In this document: piece after piece, positions 55,004 to 64,000 of the stretch
Numbering within the stretch: the stretch's first letter is position 1
How the letters are laid out: every line of letters begins with the position of its first letter
Origin: Macrotis lagotis
Lineage: Eukaryota; Chordata; Mammalia; Peramelemorphia; Peramelidae
Direction of reading: 5' to 3'
Assembly (NCBI RefSeq): GCF_037893015.1
Contig: NC_133661.1
Span: 227,573,157-227,637,156 of the forward strand
Length of the DNA: 64,000 nucleotides
Position numbers and translations under genes: made by a program
The notes under the pieces: generated by a model
The model's database searches: none
Told to the model about the DNA's origin: nothing
The model's input: only the letters and a program-made list of their open reading frames with translations

Positions 55004-55854
55004 ATTGGCCAATATGGCCAGAAAGGACAATGAACAGTGTTGGAAGGATGTGGGAAATCTGGGACCCTAATACATTGTTGGTGGAGGTGTGAACTCATCC
55101 AATCTTTCTGGAGAGCAATTTTGTTGCCCAAAGGGCAACAAAAATGTGTATACCCTTTGACCCAGCAATACCACTACTGGGTCTTTACCCTGAAGAGATG
55201 ATAAAAAAGGGTAAAAATATCACCTGTACAAAAATATTTATAGCAGCCTTGTTTGTGGTGGCAAAAAATTGGAAATTAAGTGAATATCTTTCAATTGGGG
55301 AATGGCTTAACAAACTGTGGTATATGTATGTCATGGAACACTATTGTTCTATTAGAAACCAGGAAGGATGGGAATTCAGGGAAACCTGGAGGGATCTGCA
55401 TGAACTGATGCTGAGTGAGATGAGCAGAACCAGAAAAACATTGTACACCCTAAAAGCAAGATGGGGGTGATGATCAACCCTGATGGACCTGATCATCCCT
55501 TCAGTACAACAACCAGGGACAATTTTGAGCTATCTGCAATGGAGAATACCATCTGTATCCAGAGAAAAAGTTATGGACTTTAAACAAAGACCAAAGACTA
55601 TTACTGTCAAATTAGAAAAAAAAAAGTTATATTATTTTGTAATTTTACTATCTCATATGTATTCTTCTTCCTTAAGGATATGATTTTTCTGTCATCACAT
55701 TCAACTGAGATCAATGTATAGCACAAAACTGAGATCAATGTATAATATGGAACCAATGCAAGCACTAACAGAATGCCTTCTGTGAGGGGTGGGGGGAGGG
55801 AAGCAAGAATGGGGGAAAATTGTAAAACTTAAAATAAATAAAATCTTTCTTTAA
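55004..55854 (+). mobile_element. 5'-truncated L1 with ORF2 C-terminus and target duplication
   Basis: About 850 bp flanked by AAAAATTGCTGAGAAGG (54987-55003) and AAAAATTACTGAGAAGG (55855-55871). The frame 55144-55470 (MCIPFDPAIPLLGLYPEE ... LHELMLSEMSRTRKTLY) is the C-terminal end of L1 ORF2p. The 3' UTR ends GTAAAACTTAAAATAAATAA plus A tail. Inactive, comparatively young. Confidence 0.9.
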
Positions 55855-55879
55855 AAAAATTACTGAGAAGGTCAAAGCA

Positions 55880-56290
55880 CTTTTGTTCTTAGGTTTAGAT
55901 CTACTGATATTCATATTAGAAATTAAAATATAAAAATTTAAAGTTTCAATCATTTAAATACAAATCCAACATATTAACATAAAAACAATTTTAACGTTAA
56001 TGTTTAAATGATGCTTAATGTCAGTATTTAAGGATAAATATATTTTGGGAAACAAAAAAGTTTAGTGAGAATGGCAAAGTTTTACATTTTTGCCAATCTA
56101 TTTACTGTCTTGATTGATAAGAGTTAGATTCTTAAGTCTGCTTTTAGAGTTACACTGTTTTAATGTTGTTTTGGGTTAAAGTATATGACAGAATTCTGGT
56201 CTCATACAGAAAACCGATAAGAGAAGGAGAATTTTAGTTTTTTTTTTCAGACAGCTATGGATATTCTTTTTGGATAATATGCCAAAATTA
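55880..56290. other. Unassigned AT-rich stretch
   Basis: No gene or clear repeat recognised. Confidence 0.4.
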
Positions 56291-56307
56291 TATAAATTGT
56301 AGCTTCT

Positions 56308-56475
56308 TTGTTTTGTTTTTTTTTTTTTTAGTTTTTTTGCAAGGCAAATGGGGTTAAGTGGCTTGCCCAAGGTCACACAGCTAGGGAATTATTAAGTGTC
56401 TGAGACTGGATTTGAACCCAGGTCCTCCTGACTCCAAGGCCAGTGCTTTATCCACTATGCCACCTAGCCACCCCT
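56308..56475 (-). mobile_element. WSINE1-type SINE
   Basis: Antisense, duplication AAATTGTAGCTTCTT (56293-56307) / AAATTGTAACTTCTT (56476-56490). Confidence 0.92.
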
Positions 56476-56478
56476 AAA

Positions 56479-56522
56479 TTGTAACTTCTTAAAGCTACAA
56501 TTGTAGCTTCTTAAAGCTACAA
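56479..56522. repeat. 22-bp tandem repeat, two units, internally palindromic
   Basis: Two adjacent copies of a 22-mer, ATTGTAACTTCTTAAAGC followed by TACA, then the same with one change (AAC to AGC). The halves TTGTAGCTT and AAGCTACAA form an inverted repeat. It abuts the SINE's 3' duplication. Confidence 0.85.
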
Positions 56523-56689
56523 TTGTAATGTGAAATCTGAAACCATATCAATGAACTTTTCATCTTGTGTTACTATGGTCTATACTGTGGTTCATACTGT
56601 GGTCTATCTTTAACCAATACATGATTTTACTAATACACTGTCCCTTGCAAAATATGGGTTCAATGAGTTATGTAGATCATCTGGTTGTT

Positions 56690-57430
56690 GACATATTTCA
56701 TTTTGCAATATCAAAAAAAAAATCATATCACCACCAACTTCATCAGAAATTTTTCAAATATCAGAAACTGTCAAGCTCAAAGTGGTATATAGAAATTTTC
56801 CAAAATTCTAATTTTCAATTGAGAACTTGAATGTTATCACTGACAATAAATTCTGTCAGTTTTCCTTGAGGGGACAGGCTCACTTTGTTCATTTTCCAGA
56901 AAATATCTGCAAATACTCAAGTAGCCATGATTTGTCGATCATTCTTTCAAGTTAAAATGGTGTTACACGAAAAAACTACTTCAGTTCACAATTCACACAA
57001 ATGTATAATTTTTTTCCACAAGACAACCACATACTTGGGTATGTGGCAGGAAGAACTATTGTTACATCAAGGACATCCTTAAGTAAAGGATTCTTTTTTA
57101 CTTCTATGAGTGCCTAGTAGTAAAGAATGCAATCACTAATAATACAGGTTGTTGCTACTCTTATGATTTATACCAAGAGACAAGAAGTTTGACCCATCAT
57201 TGCCTTTGTAAGATCAGTGCAAATGTCAACATAGTGGTTCTGGGATAAATCATAAAGTGCAAAACACCTATTCAACACTTTCAATATTTATGTACCATTT
57301 GTATTTGTTGCCAAGCATTCCCATAAAAGAAAATTTTTTATTCATAATTGGTTAATACTGATGCAATCAAACAAAACAGCAAATCCAATCATGTATGCAG
57401 AGCCATCTATTTTAAGGTAAAAGAACAATT
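56690..57430 (-). pseudogene. Fossil hAT-type transposase / ZBED-like gene copy
   Basis: Minus-strand frames, shifting with indels and stops, read in order: YVDICTDLTKAMMGQTSC, then KKNPLLKDVLDVTIVLPATY, then FADIFWKMNKVSLSPQGKL and LEFWKISIYHFELDSF. The first (ICTDG-A-AM-G-like) and third segments follow the catalytic-core pattern of the hAT transposases domesticated as ZBED5/FAM200/SCAND3-like genes. It could be a DNA transposon relic or a retro-copy of such a gene. No terminal inverted repeats seen. Confidence 0.62.
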
Positions 57431-57469
57431 CTGCAGAGATTTCAATTCTTCCTGCCTTTTCTCTTTTTG

Positions 57470-57900
57470 TTTTATTACATTTTAATTTATTTTGTTAAAC
57501 ATTTCTCAATAACGTTTTTTTTTTTTTTTTTGCTAGGCAATGGGGTTAAGTGGCTTGCCCAATGCCACACAGCTAGGTAATTATTAAGCGTCTGAGGTCG
57601 AATTTGAACTCAGGTACTCCTGACTCCAGGGCCAGTGCTCTGTCCACTGCGCCACCTAGTCACCCCTCTCAATAACATTTTAACATTCACTTTTTAAAAT
57701 TTTTGAGTTCCAAATCCTCTCTGACCTTCCAACTTCTTCCTAACCTACTGAAAAGTCAAGCAATATGACACCAATTAAATATGTAAAGTCATGTAAAATA
57801 TATTTCCATATTAGTCATGTTGAAAAAAAAGCAAGAAAAAGAAAATGAAAGAAATATGATTTAATCTGCACATGATTCAATCATGCATTTAAGCAGGTCT
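57470..57900 (-). mobile_element. L1 3' UTR fragment, antisense, split by SINE
   Basis: TTTGTTAAACATTTCTCAAT, resuming after the SINE with GAGTTCCAAATCCTCTCTGA and AAATATATTTCCATATTAGTCATG. Confidence 0.6.
57519..57666 (-). mobile_element. WSINE1-type SINE nested in L1 3' UTR
   Basis: Antisense, duplication TCTCAATAACGTTTT (57504-57518) / TCTCAATAACATTTT (57667-57681). Used here as one of the near-consensus references for comparison with the HAL1-embedded copies. Confidence 0.93.
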
Positions 57901-58079
57901 ACAGCTAAATCTTTAAGACAAAGGTCATGTAGCTTCTAGAAACCCCCACTGTGTATTTGTGAGAGAATGAGTAAGAAAAAGGCAAATAATAATTTAGTAT
58001 TATTATGAAAATCATTATGACCTCAAGGATCCCCTAAAGGAGTCTTGGGAACTCCTAACAATCTATGAATCACACCGAG

Positions 58080-58330
58080 AATGAATGATAGTCCAAATTT
58101 TTTCATTTTACAGATGAGGAAACTGAGGCCAATAACAGCTTTGAGAGGTGTTCCTAAAAAGTTTAGCTTAGTTTCACCATTTACTAACCATGGGTCTTAG
58201 ATAGCAGACTGCTTCCTCTTCTTTAATGATTTTCTTGATCTGCAAAATGGGGTAATTATTTTCCCAGATTAATCTCAGGTGAAGAGAGCACTGTAAACTG
58301 CAATGTGCTTTAAATAAAGCTTCTATATCA
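58080..58330 (+). repeat. MIR-type remnants
   Basis: TTTTACAGATGAGGAAACTG at 58110 and CTTGATCTGCAAAATGGGGT near 58235. Confidence 0.55.
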
Positions 58331-58558
58331 TAAATAAGGATTAGAAATTATATTCAAGATCTTAAAATTTAAGTCACAAGCAGGTTAGTTATGACTAGGG
58401 TAATCACTTACTATAATTTACAAATTGTCTTATTATAGAGGTGTCAAACTAACCAAAAGAATCAGATTAAAGTGCAATTGGGAAATGCTTTAAAAATATA
58501 AAAACACAATATAGATAATGTTAATTTGTGATTTTCTAAAATATGCACCCTTCATTTC

Positions 58559-58620
58559 TACTTGAGTTTGATACCCCTAGTCTACTATGTACTTGAGTTT
58601 GATACCCCTAGTTTACCATG
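58559..58620. repeat. 31-bp tandem repeat, two units
   Basis: TACTTGAGTTTGATACCCCT followed by AGTCTACTATG, then the same unit with AGTTTACCATG; a partial third copy (TACCCCTAGTGATACC) follows. Confidence 0.85.
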
Positions 58621-58869
58621 TACCCCTAGTGATACCATCTGATCATCTCTATATTTTCTACTTTCCTGCATAAAAGACCTCTCCAAGAAGTCTTTAAATC
58701 CCTTTCAGAGCAGGGATATATTTTCTATTTCTTTTGCAACCCCCTTAGTTTTAGGACAGGTAATGAGGACAGGAAATAAAAGCATAGGCCTATGCATGTA
58801 ACAAACAAGAAAAATTTGATTATATAAAATATGACCACAAAGTACAACTAAACACATTTTAAAGGTATC

Positions 58870-59045
58870 TAGCTTTCAACCTCTTATGAAGATCTTCAGC
58901 TCTTGTCTAATGTCTTTTTAATGAGGAAACTGAGCCCCAGAGAAATGAAATGATTTGCAGATAAATGATTGTGGAAAAGCCAGCATTCAAACTCAGATCT
59001 TATGACTTCATATCCAGTACTCTTGGTAACTAATGTTCATGAGGA
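58870..59045 (+). repeat. MIR-type element
   Basis: AATGAGGAAACTGAGCCCCA, then CAGCATTCAAACTCAGATCT and CCAGTACTCTT. Confidence 0.55.
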
Positions 59046-59229
59046 TAAACCCAAGGCATTATGTCACCCAGAGATACCTTTTCATTATGTAGATCACAAT
59101 TTTATTTTTATTTGAAAAAATACTAGTATAGTATATTTGAAAATTTTCAGTTGACTAGGAATATTCAATTAACCCAAACACATAATTTCCCAACTACTCT
59201 AAAATATTAGCGTGTCCTATTCAGATCAT

Positions 59230-59955
59230 ATCCAGAATACTATGCTTTGGATACCACATTTTACAAGCTGGAAAATGTTCAAAAGAAGAGCAGTCAGAAT
59301 AGTGACAAGTCTTGAGTTTATATTATAGGAGGACACAGGAATTGGAAATATTTAGAATGGAAAGAAGATATGAGAGAACATGATAGTTATCTTCAAGTAT
59401 TTGAGGAGAGATGACAGAGAAACGAGATTAGGCATATTATAATAAAGGTCTGACAAGTTTTTCCCAGTTACTTAGGTTTTAAACAGAAGAAAATGAAAGA
59501 TTTGAACACTGGAATCAAAGGAGATTGGCTTAGCTGAAACAGGAAAAAGGTAGTCAATGAGGATCCCCATTAAGGATACTGCATTGATTTAGCATCTCTC
59601 TAAACTGTCCATTGCCACTGCTGGTGAAGCATCAGTGTGAGCTGGAGCATCTCATGATATTTTTGTACTACGGTGTACAATGACTGCCCGAGTCTTTAGT
59701 CCCTTGAGTCAAGGAAGCCTCAACCTTTTACGCAAAAGAACCAGTTCGACCCACATGGAAGGGGACTATGGTAGATGATTCTGTTTGGCTTCAGAGGATA
59801 GAACTAGGAGCAAGAAGCAGAAGTTATAAAGAAGCAGATTTAGTCTTGAAGAAGAATAAAAAATGTCTAACAATGAAAGCTATCCAAAAGTCCAATGGAA
59901 AGCTGAGGTCTTTAAGGAAAATTCTTGCATTCTATTACTGTTGCAATGACTGATT
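59230..59955 (+). mobile_element. L3/CR1-type LINE 3' relic with an insert
   Basis: GGAGGACACAGGAATTGGAA, TAGTTATCTTCAAGTATTTG, GAACTAGGAGCAAGAAGCAG and CCAAAAGTCCAATGGAAAGC follow the L3/CR1 3' end in order. 59590-59760 does not fit and is probably an insertion. The terminal piece (GAACTAAATGGTCTCTATGA) is at 60230-60280. Confidence 0.55.
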
Positions 59956-60329
59956 TGAAAGAAAAACTAGATTAAGAGGCAAGAAATCTGGTTCTTCCCC
60001 AGACTGCCATTTCCTTGAAAGGAAGAAAGAACTGTGGCCCACTTTCAACATGATAATGGCAATTCAATTTAACAAGCATTTATTAAATTATGGCTAAAAG
60101 CTGCTCAGAAATGAGCATAGTATCTTTTATTCATAACTCAATAAATATTTGTTAAATTGAATCGTCACTAGTAGAATAACAAACAAGGTACTTCATTTAT
60201 TTAGCTAAAATATCTAAAATGAAGAAGTTGAACTAAATGGTCTCTATGATCCCTTTTGGTGTTAGTATTTTGTGATTCTAAAAATACTACAGTCAAAAAG
60301 TAGTTAAATATTGGCTAACTAGTAGGCAG

Positions 60330-60436
60330 CATTCATTGCAAAGCAGCAGATTCAGATAGGGTCCAGGCGTCAGGAAGCCTTGGATTCAAATCTGATAATG
60401 TGTATATAAAAAATGTGACCCTGGGCAAGTCACTTA

Positions 60437-60437
<1 letters not shown>
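60330..60437 (+). repeat. MIR-type fragment ending in a microsatellite
   Basis: CAGGAAGCCTTGGATTCAAA, then TGACCCTGGGCAAGTCACTT. Confidence 0.6.
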
Positions 60438-60492
<55 letters not shown>

Positions 60493-60523
60493 ACACACAC
60501 AGACACACAGACACACACACACG
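60438..60523. repeat. Compound (CA)n microsatellite
   Basis: Long CA run with CAGA interruptions ending in GTGCGCGTGCGCGC, a Z-DNA-prone alternating purine-pyrimidine tract. Confidence 0.95.
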
Positions 60524-60624
60524 TGCGCGTGCGCGCCGCTTTGAAACTTGCATTTATAAAGGAGTTTCTTCTCTAGGAAGTTCTCTGTACATGTGGAAAT
60601 CAAAGGTCTATTTCCCATCTCTGC

Positions 60625-60875
60625 TGTCGTTGTTCAGTCTTTTCAGTTGTGTCTGACCCATTTGTGACTCATTTGGAATTTTATTCAGCAAAGATGCTAG
60701 AGTGGTTTGTCATTTCCTTTTCCTGATTATTGTTCAGAAGAGGAACTGAGGTAAACAGAGTTAAGTGACTTGTCCAGGGTCAGTCACATAGCTAGTATGT
60801 TTCTTGAGGTCACCTTTGAATCCAGGTCTTCTTGATTCCAGGCCTGGCTCTCTACTCCACTAAGCTGCCACATTT
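60625..60875 (-). mobile_element. MAR1-type SINE
   Basis: Antisense: GTCGTTGTTCAGTCTTTTCA, GGTTTGTCATTTCCTTTTCC, ending near TCCACTAAGCTGCC. Confidence 0.85.
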
Positions 60876-60974
60876 CTATCCCAATCTAATCAAAATCAGC
60901 AAAAGGTTGGTCATATCAAAGACTCAGTGAAAATCAAAATTTAAGAAAATTCCTACTTTTCAACTGTTTAATTT

Positions 60975-61135
60975 TTTTTAGGGGGTGGGAAAGAAGGGAT
61001 GAGACAATCAGGATTCCAAGACTTGGCCAGAGTTACATAAATACTAAGTGTCAAATGTCTGAGTTGAATTTGAACCCAAATACCTCTGACTCCAGGGCCA
61101 ATGATTTATCCTACTGCGCTACCCAGTGGTCCCTT
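60975..61135 (-). mobile_element. Older WSINE-like SINE
   Basis: Antisense, diverged: TTTGAACCCAAATACCTCTG, ACTCCAGGGCCAATGATTTA, CTACTGCGCTACCCAG. It lies close to the normal type, without the A-to-G excess seen in HAL1. Confidence 0.7.
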
Positions 61136-61139
61136 CAAT

Positions 61140-61555
61140 TATTTAATTTTAAAGGGTTCTGGACTTTTTGTGTTATAAAATTCTTTCGCATTCTGTTTAA
61201 GCCTAGAGACACCTCAGAATAATAGATTAAATGCATAAAATGCACAGGTTTATAGTTATATTTGTTTAAATTAAATTCATAGACCTCAGATAAAAAAAAA
61301 CTCTGATTTAGTCTAACACAAAAGATACAAACACAAAATCAGGAATACATTCACACCTCAAAATAACACTGATTCTTCAGTATATAGAAAGAATATTAAT
61401 AATAAACATTTTCCAATAGTCCTTAGTTTTCCCTATGCAGTAATAATGTATTCTCTGTGTGTAATCCATTTTTTAGAGAAAAGTAAATTCTTGGCTACAC
61501 AAGAGAGAAGAAATATATGCACAATACAAAAACATTGTACTGTAAAGTAGGAAGA
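61140..61555. other. Unassigned AT-rich stretch
   Basis: No gene or clear repeat recognised. Confidence 0.4.
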
Positions 61556-61559
61556 GAAA

Positions 61560-61690
61560 AACCATTCCTGTTTTATAGATCTGAAAACTAAGGGTCAGAG
61601 AAATTAAATGTTTTACCCAAGATCATAAGGCTGATATGAGAACGAGGATGCTAACCCAAATCCTCAGATTCTAAATCCACCAGTGAAGAT
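61560..61690 (+). repeat. MIR-type element
   Basis: CTGTTTTATAGATCTGAAAA, then AAGGGTCAGAGAAATTAAAT. Confidence 0.55.
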
Positions 61691-61728
61691 TTACCTCATT
61701 TTCCCCATAAGTTTAGAGGGTTTTTTTG

Positions 61729-61882
61729 GTTTTGTTTTGTTTTTAGGTTTTTGTAAGGCAAATGGGGTTAAGTGGCTTGCCCAAGGCCACACAGCTAGGT
61801 AATTATTAAGTGTCTGAGGCTGGATTTGAACTCAGGTACTCCTGACTCCAGGACTCTTTCCACTGTGCCACCTAGCCACCCC
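61729..61882 (-). mobile_element. WSINE1-type SINE
   Basis: Antisense, flanked by TAGAGGGTTTTTTT / TAGAGGTTTTTA. A small deletion removes the GCCAGTGCTC segment. Confidence 0.9.
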
Positions 61883-61894
61883 TAGAGGTTTTTA

Positions 61895-62880
61895 TTGAAT
61901 GATTTTGCAGAATGCGGCTTTTTGGGAATGTACATGTTACATTACACCAGAATTACAGGTACTAGAAAGACCATAGTACAAGTTAAGAGTCCCAAGGAGA
62001 ATTGCTGGGACAAGAAATTTCTCCTTAGGAGCACCCAATTGCAATGCAATGAAATAATGGATTCCCCCAAAAGGTTCTGCTCTTATCTTGAACTATTATA
62101 TAAATCTCATGGGGTTATTTAATGTTCATGAGCTTATACTCCCTAGTGAAAATGTAAGATTATTGAAAAATGACATCTATCTGTACCACTCAAAAGCAAT
62201 TGCTGATATGATTTCATAAGGCACTGAAATAGATTAATACATCAAAATCTCCATTTTGAGGTACCCTTATATTAAATTGTATATCAGTTTTTGGGAGGCC
62301 CCTTAATTTATATCCTGAGCAGGAGTAGACTTGTGAAAATGCTCAGTACTTTGAATGCTTTCATATTACTCACTTATATAAACCTCTCAGTAACCCATAA
62401 TAGTAGATTACTAAACTTTTCTCCCAATCTATGCTAACTCTTATCAGGAACAGAAAGATTATTGTTGAACCCACAGGCCAAAAAAAAGCAAGAATCTAAA
62501 CATTGTAAACATCCTAAAAATTAATATTGGAGAACACTGCGGTTACTTGGTATCCTTTCTCCAACTCTACAATCTAGACATAGATGCAAAAAAGACCAAC
62601 CAGCTTGTATCTGGGTCCCACACAGAGATTATCCTGTTATCATACCCCCTTTGTACATTCCCCACCAGAAGCAGAAGATATTGGTCTGTTTCATTCAGCC
62701 ACATGAAGAGCAAAAGGTGAGGATGGGGTGTTTCATAGATAAGGGATCTCAGAGGTTACAAATAATCTGTGCAGAGCTCATTCAATGCTACTATATAGTA
62801 GCATAAATAAATAAACAAATAAAATCAGAAGACTTGCTATATTACCCAGTCAGGGATGGAAAGGAAAAAAGTTTAAGAAG
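61895..62880. other. Unassigned stretch near the right edge
   Basis: Possible splice-like sites at 62330 and 62535 were tested and fail for stops. No repeat recognised. Confidence 0.4.
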
Positions 62881-62884
62881 AAAT

Positions 62885-63117
62885 TAGGCATTGTTGGTGG
62901 AATTGTCAATTGGTATCATTTCTGGAAAGCAATTCAGAATTATATAAAGAAAGTGACTAAAATGTACTTACACTGTGATGTAAGTGTACTTAGGTTTTTT
63001 AAATTTCATTGCTTACTAAGAAGATCACTGACAAAAAGAAAAATTTTACAGACACAAAAATGTTTATGGCATCACTTTTTGTGATAACAATTGTGGTATG
63101 TCAAAGTAATTGGACTT
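62885..63117 (+). mobile_element. L1 ORF2-end fragment
   Basis: GCATTGTTGGTGGAATTGTC, then TTTCTGGAAAGCAATTCAGA and AAAATGTTTATGGCATCACT, the sense order also seen at 55070-55250. Probably continues at 63805-64000 (GAAATGGGGAGAACTAGAAA). Confidence 0.6.
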
Positions 63118-63264
63118 CTTGTTTGTTTTGCAAGGCAATGGGCTTAAGTGACTTGCCCAAGGACACACAGCTAGGCAATTATTAAGTATCTGAGGCCAGA
63201 TTTGAACTCAGGTCCTACTGACTCCAGGATCAGTTCTCTATCTACTGTGCCACTGAGTTGACCT
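63118..63264 (-). mobile_element. WSINE1-type SINE nested in L1
   Basis: Antisense, duplication TCAAAGTAATTGGACTT (63101-63117) / TCAAAGTAACTGGATCTT (63265-63282). Confidence 0.92.
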
Positions 63265-63284
63265 TCAAAGTAACTGGATCTTAA

Positions 63285-63800
63285 CATGCTTCATTCCTCA
63301 CGAACCTCTCCAATCACATCACAGGTAATACCCTGATTTATGTATGAGAACTGGCTTTAAGTGAAGCAGAGCTGCACAGTCTTCATACACACTCTCTCTT
63401 ATAGTCATCAAAGTCTACAAACAGGACAAAAGTCAGGTCAACTGAAGATGGTGCAGGATACAGTGGATGACCTTGGTCTTTTTGATGTCTGGCCAAGCTC
63501 TAAGTGCTAAACAGCCTCTGCTTCGGCTGTCTTCATGACCAATGGAACAAATTGTTCCTCATCTGCCCATCTGACTGGGGAGAAGTTTTCCCAAGCTTGA
63601 GGTAGACATCCCTCTAACTCACTGGGTGTTCAGGAGGACTAGCAATTCTGGAGTGAGGGCTTTTCAGGACTGGAATCCACCTCTGGTGTCTATCGATCAC
63701 CCAACTCTCACCTGTGGCTCCAAGAAGTTGTAGCACGTATGGTGACCATACTCCAGTAAGCCATTTCAACAGGATAAATCAGCCTGAAGGTAACCAACAG
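63285..63800. repeat. Unclassified interspersed repeat, possibly RTE/BovB-related
   Basis: Distinctly less AT-rich block (for example GATGACCTTGGTCTTTTTGA and CCAATGGAACAAATTGTTCC) inserted in L1. It feels like a common marsupial repeat from memory but I cannot name it securely. The donor-like GCCACAG|GTGAGA on the minus strand at 63712 is part of this repeat. Confidence 0.35.
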
Positions 63801-63804
63801 TTCT

Positions 63805-64000
63805 CAAATATACTTAATAAAGAAATGATGAATATGGAGAAATATAAAAAAGACCTATATGAATAGTGCAAAATGAAATGGGGAGAACTAGAAAAATTAT
63901 ATATGTGATGACTCCAATGGGATTAAAAAAACACAACCCCATAAAAATTAAAGATGTGAAATCATCATAATCAAATTTAGTCCAAAAAAAAAAGATGAGA
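63805..64000 (+). mobile_element. L1 3' fragment, probable continuation
   Basis: AGACCTATATGAATAGTGCA, then AAATGAAATGGGGAGAACTA, the ORF2-terminal signature; runs off the window. Confidence 0.5.

Noticed and set aside
62536..62690. Possible minus-strand exon with donor CAA|GTAACC
   Set aside because: All three frames contain stops before the donor.
63690..63760. Good donor GCCACAG|GTGAGA on the minus strand
   Set aside because: Part of an apparent interspersed repeat and no matching acceptor with an open frame.

Overview
The window reads as nuclear DNA of a marsupial, probably an Australian one (dasyurid-like, tentative). The evidence is the repeat set: many tRNA-derived SINEs of the WSINE1/WALLSI type, MAR1-type SINEs (tRNA-like head, RTE-like tail), marsupial-type L1 3' ends, ORF1-only LINEs of the HAL1 kind, and old MIR, L2 and L3/CR1 relics. 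Base composition is AT-rich, with no bacterial-style gene packing and no CpG island. Family names rest on remembered consensus sequences; no search was run.

Almost every open frame longer than 60 codons is chance or repeat-derived. The real gene signal is a minus-strand, spliced gene whose last three coding exons lie here: 48389-48479 (91 nt), 32363-32471 (109 nt) and 7444-7517 (74 nt coding, ending in TGA). A 3' UTR runs to a poly(A) signal at 7016-7011. Splice sites and reading phases agree across all three exons, and the introns are about 15.9 kb and 24.8 kb. The roughly 90 residues encoded are rich in Pro, Trp and Tyr. I cannot name the protein. Its 5' exons lie beyond the right edge or were missed.

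Layout. 1-3.6 kb: decayed antisense L1 split by a 1.3 kb block that looks like a processed pseudogene. 3.6-7.0 kb: downstream flank with old repeats. 7.0-7.5 kb: terminal exon. 7.5-32.4 kb: large intron with SINEs, antisense L1 pieces, a broken minus-strand L1/HAL1 (17.95-19.85 kb) and HAL1-A (23.48-26.26 kb). 32.4-48.4 kb: second intron. It carries an endogenous retrovirus (34062-40008) with paired LTRs, a 6-bp target duplication and a betaretrovirus-like envelope remnant. It also carries a nested stack in which HAL1-C (minus) was split by HAL1-B (plus), and a SINE then landed at the 3' junction of HAL1-B. 48.5-64 kb: upstream intron or flank, with L2, MAR1, a 5'-truncated L1 with perfect hallmarks (55004-55854), a fossil hAT/ZBED-type transposase (56.7-57.4 kb), an L3/CR1 relic and nested L1/SINE at the right edge.

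The most unusual observation is a HAL1 lineage that captured an antisense SINE in its 3' UTR. It is shared by copies A and B and absent from HAL1-C and from the fragment at 50.7-51.2 kb. All three antisense SINE segments inside these HAL1 3' UTRs carry a strong excess of A-to-G changes on the HAL1 sense strand, unlike the free-standing SINEs here. A-to-I RNA editing before reverse transcription is one possible cause. Other notable points are a (UG)19 tract 30 nt downstream of a 5' splice site, a candidate HAL1 3' transduction, a SINE pair moved as one unit, and two places where one target site was used repeatedly.
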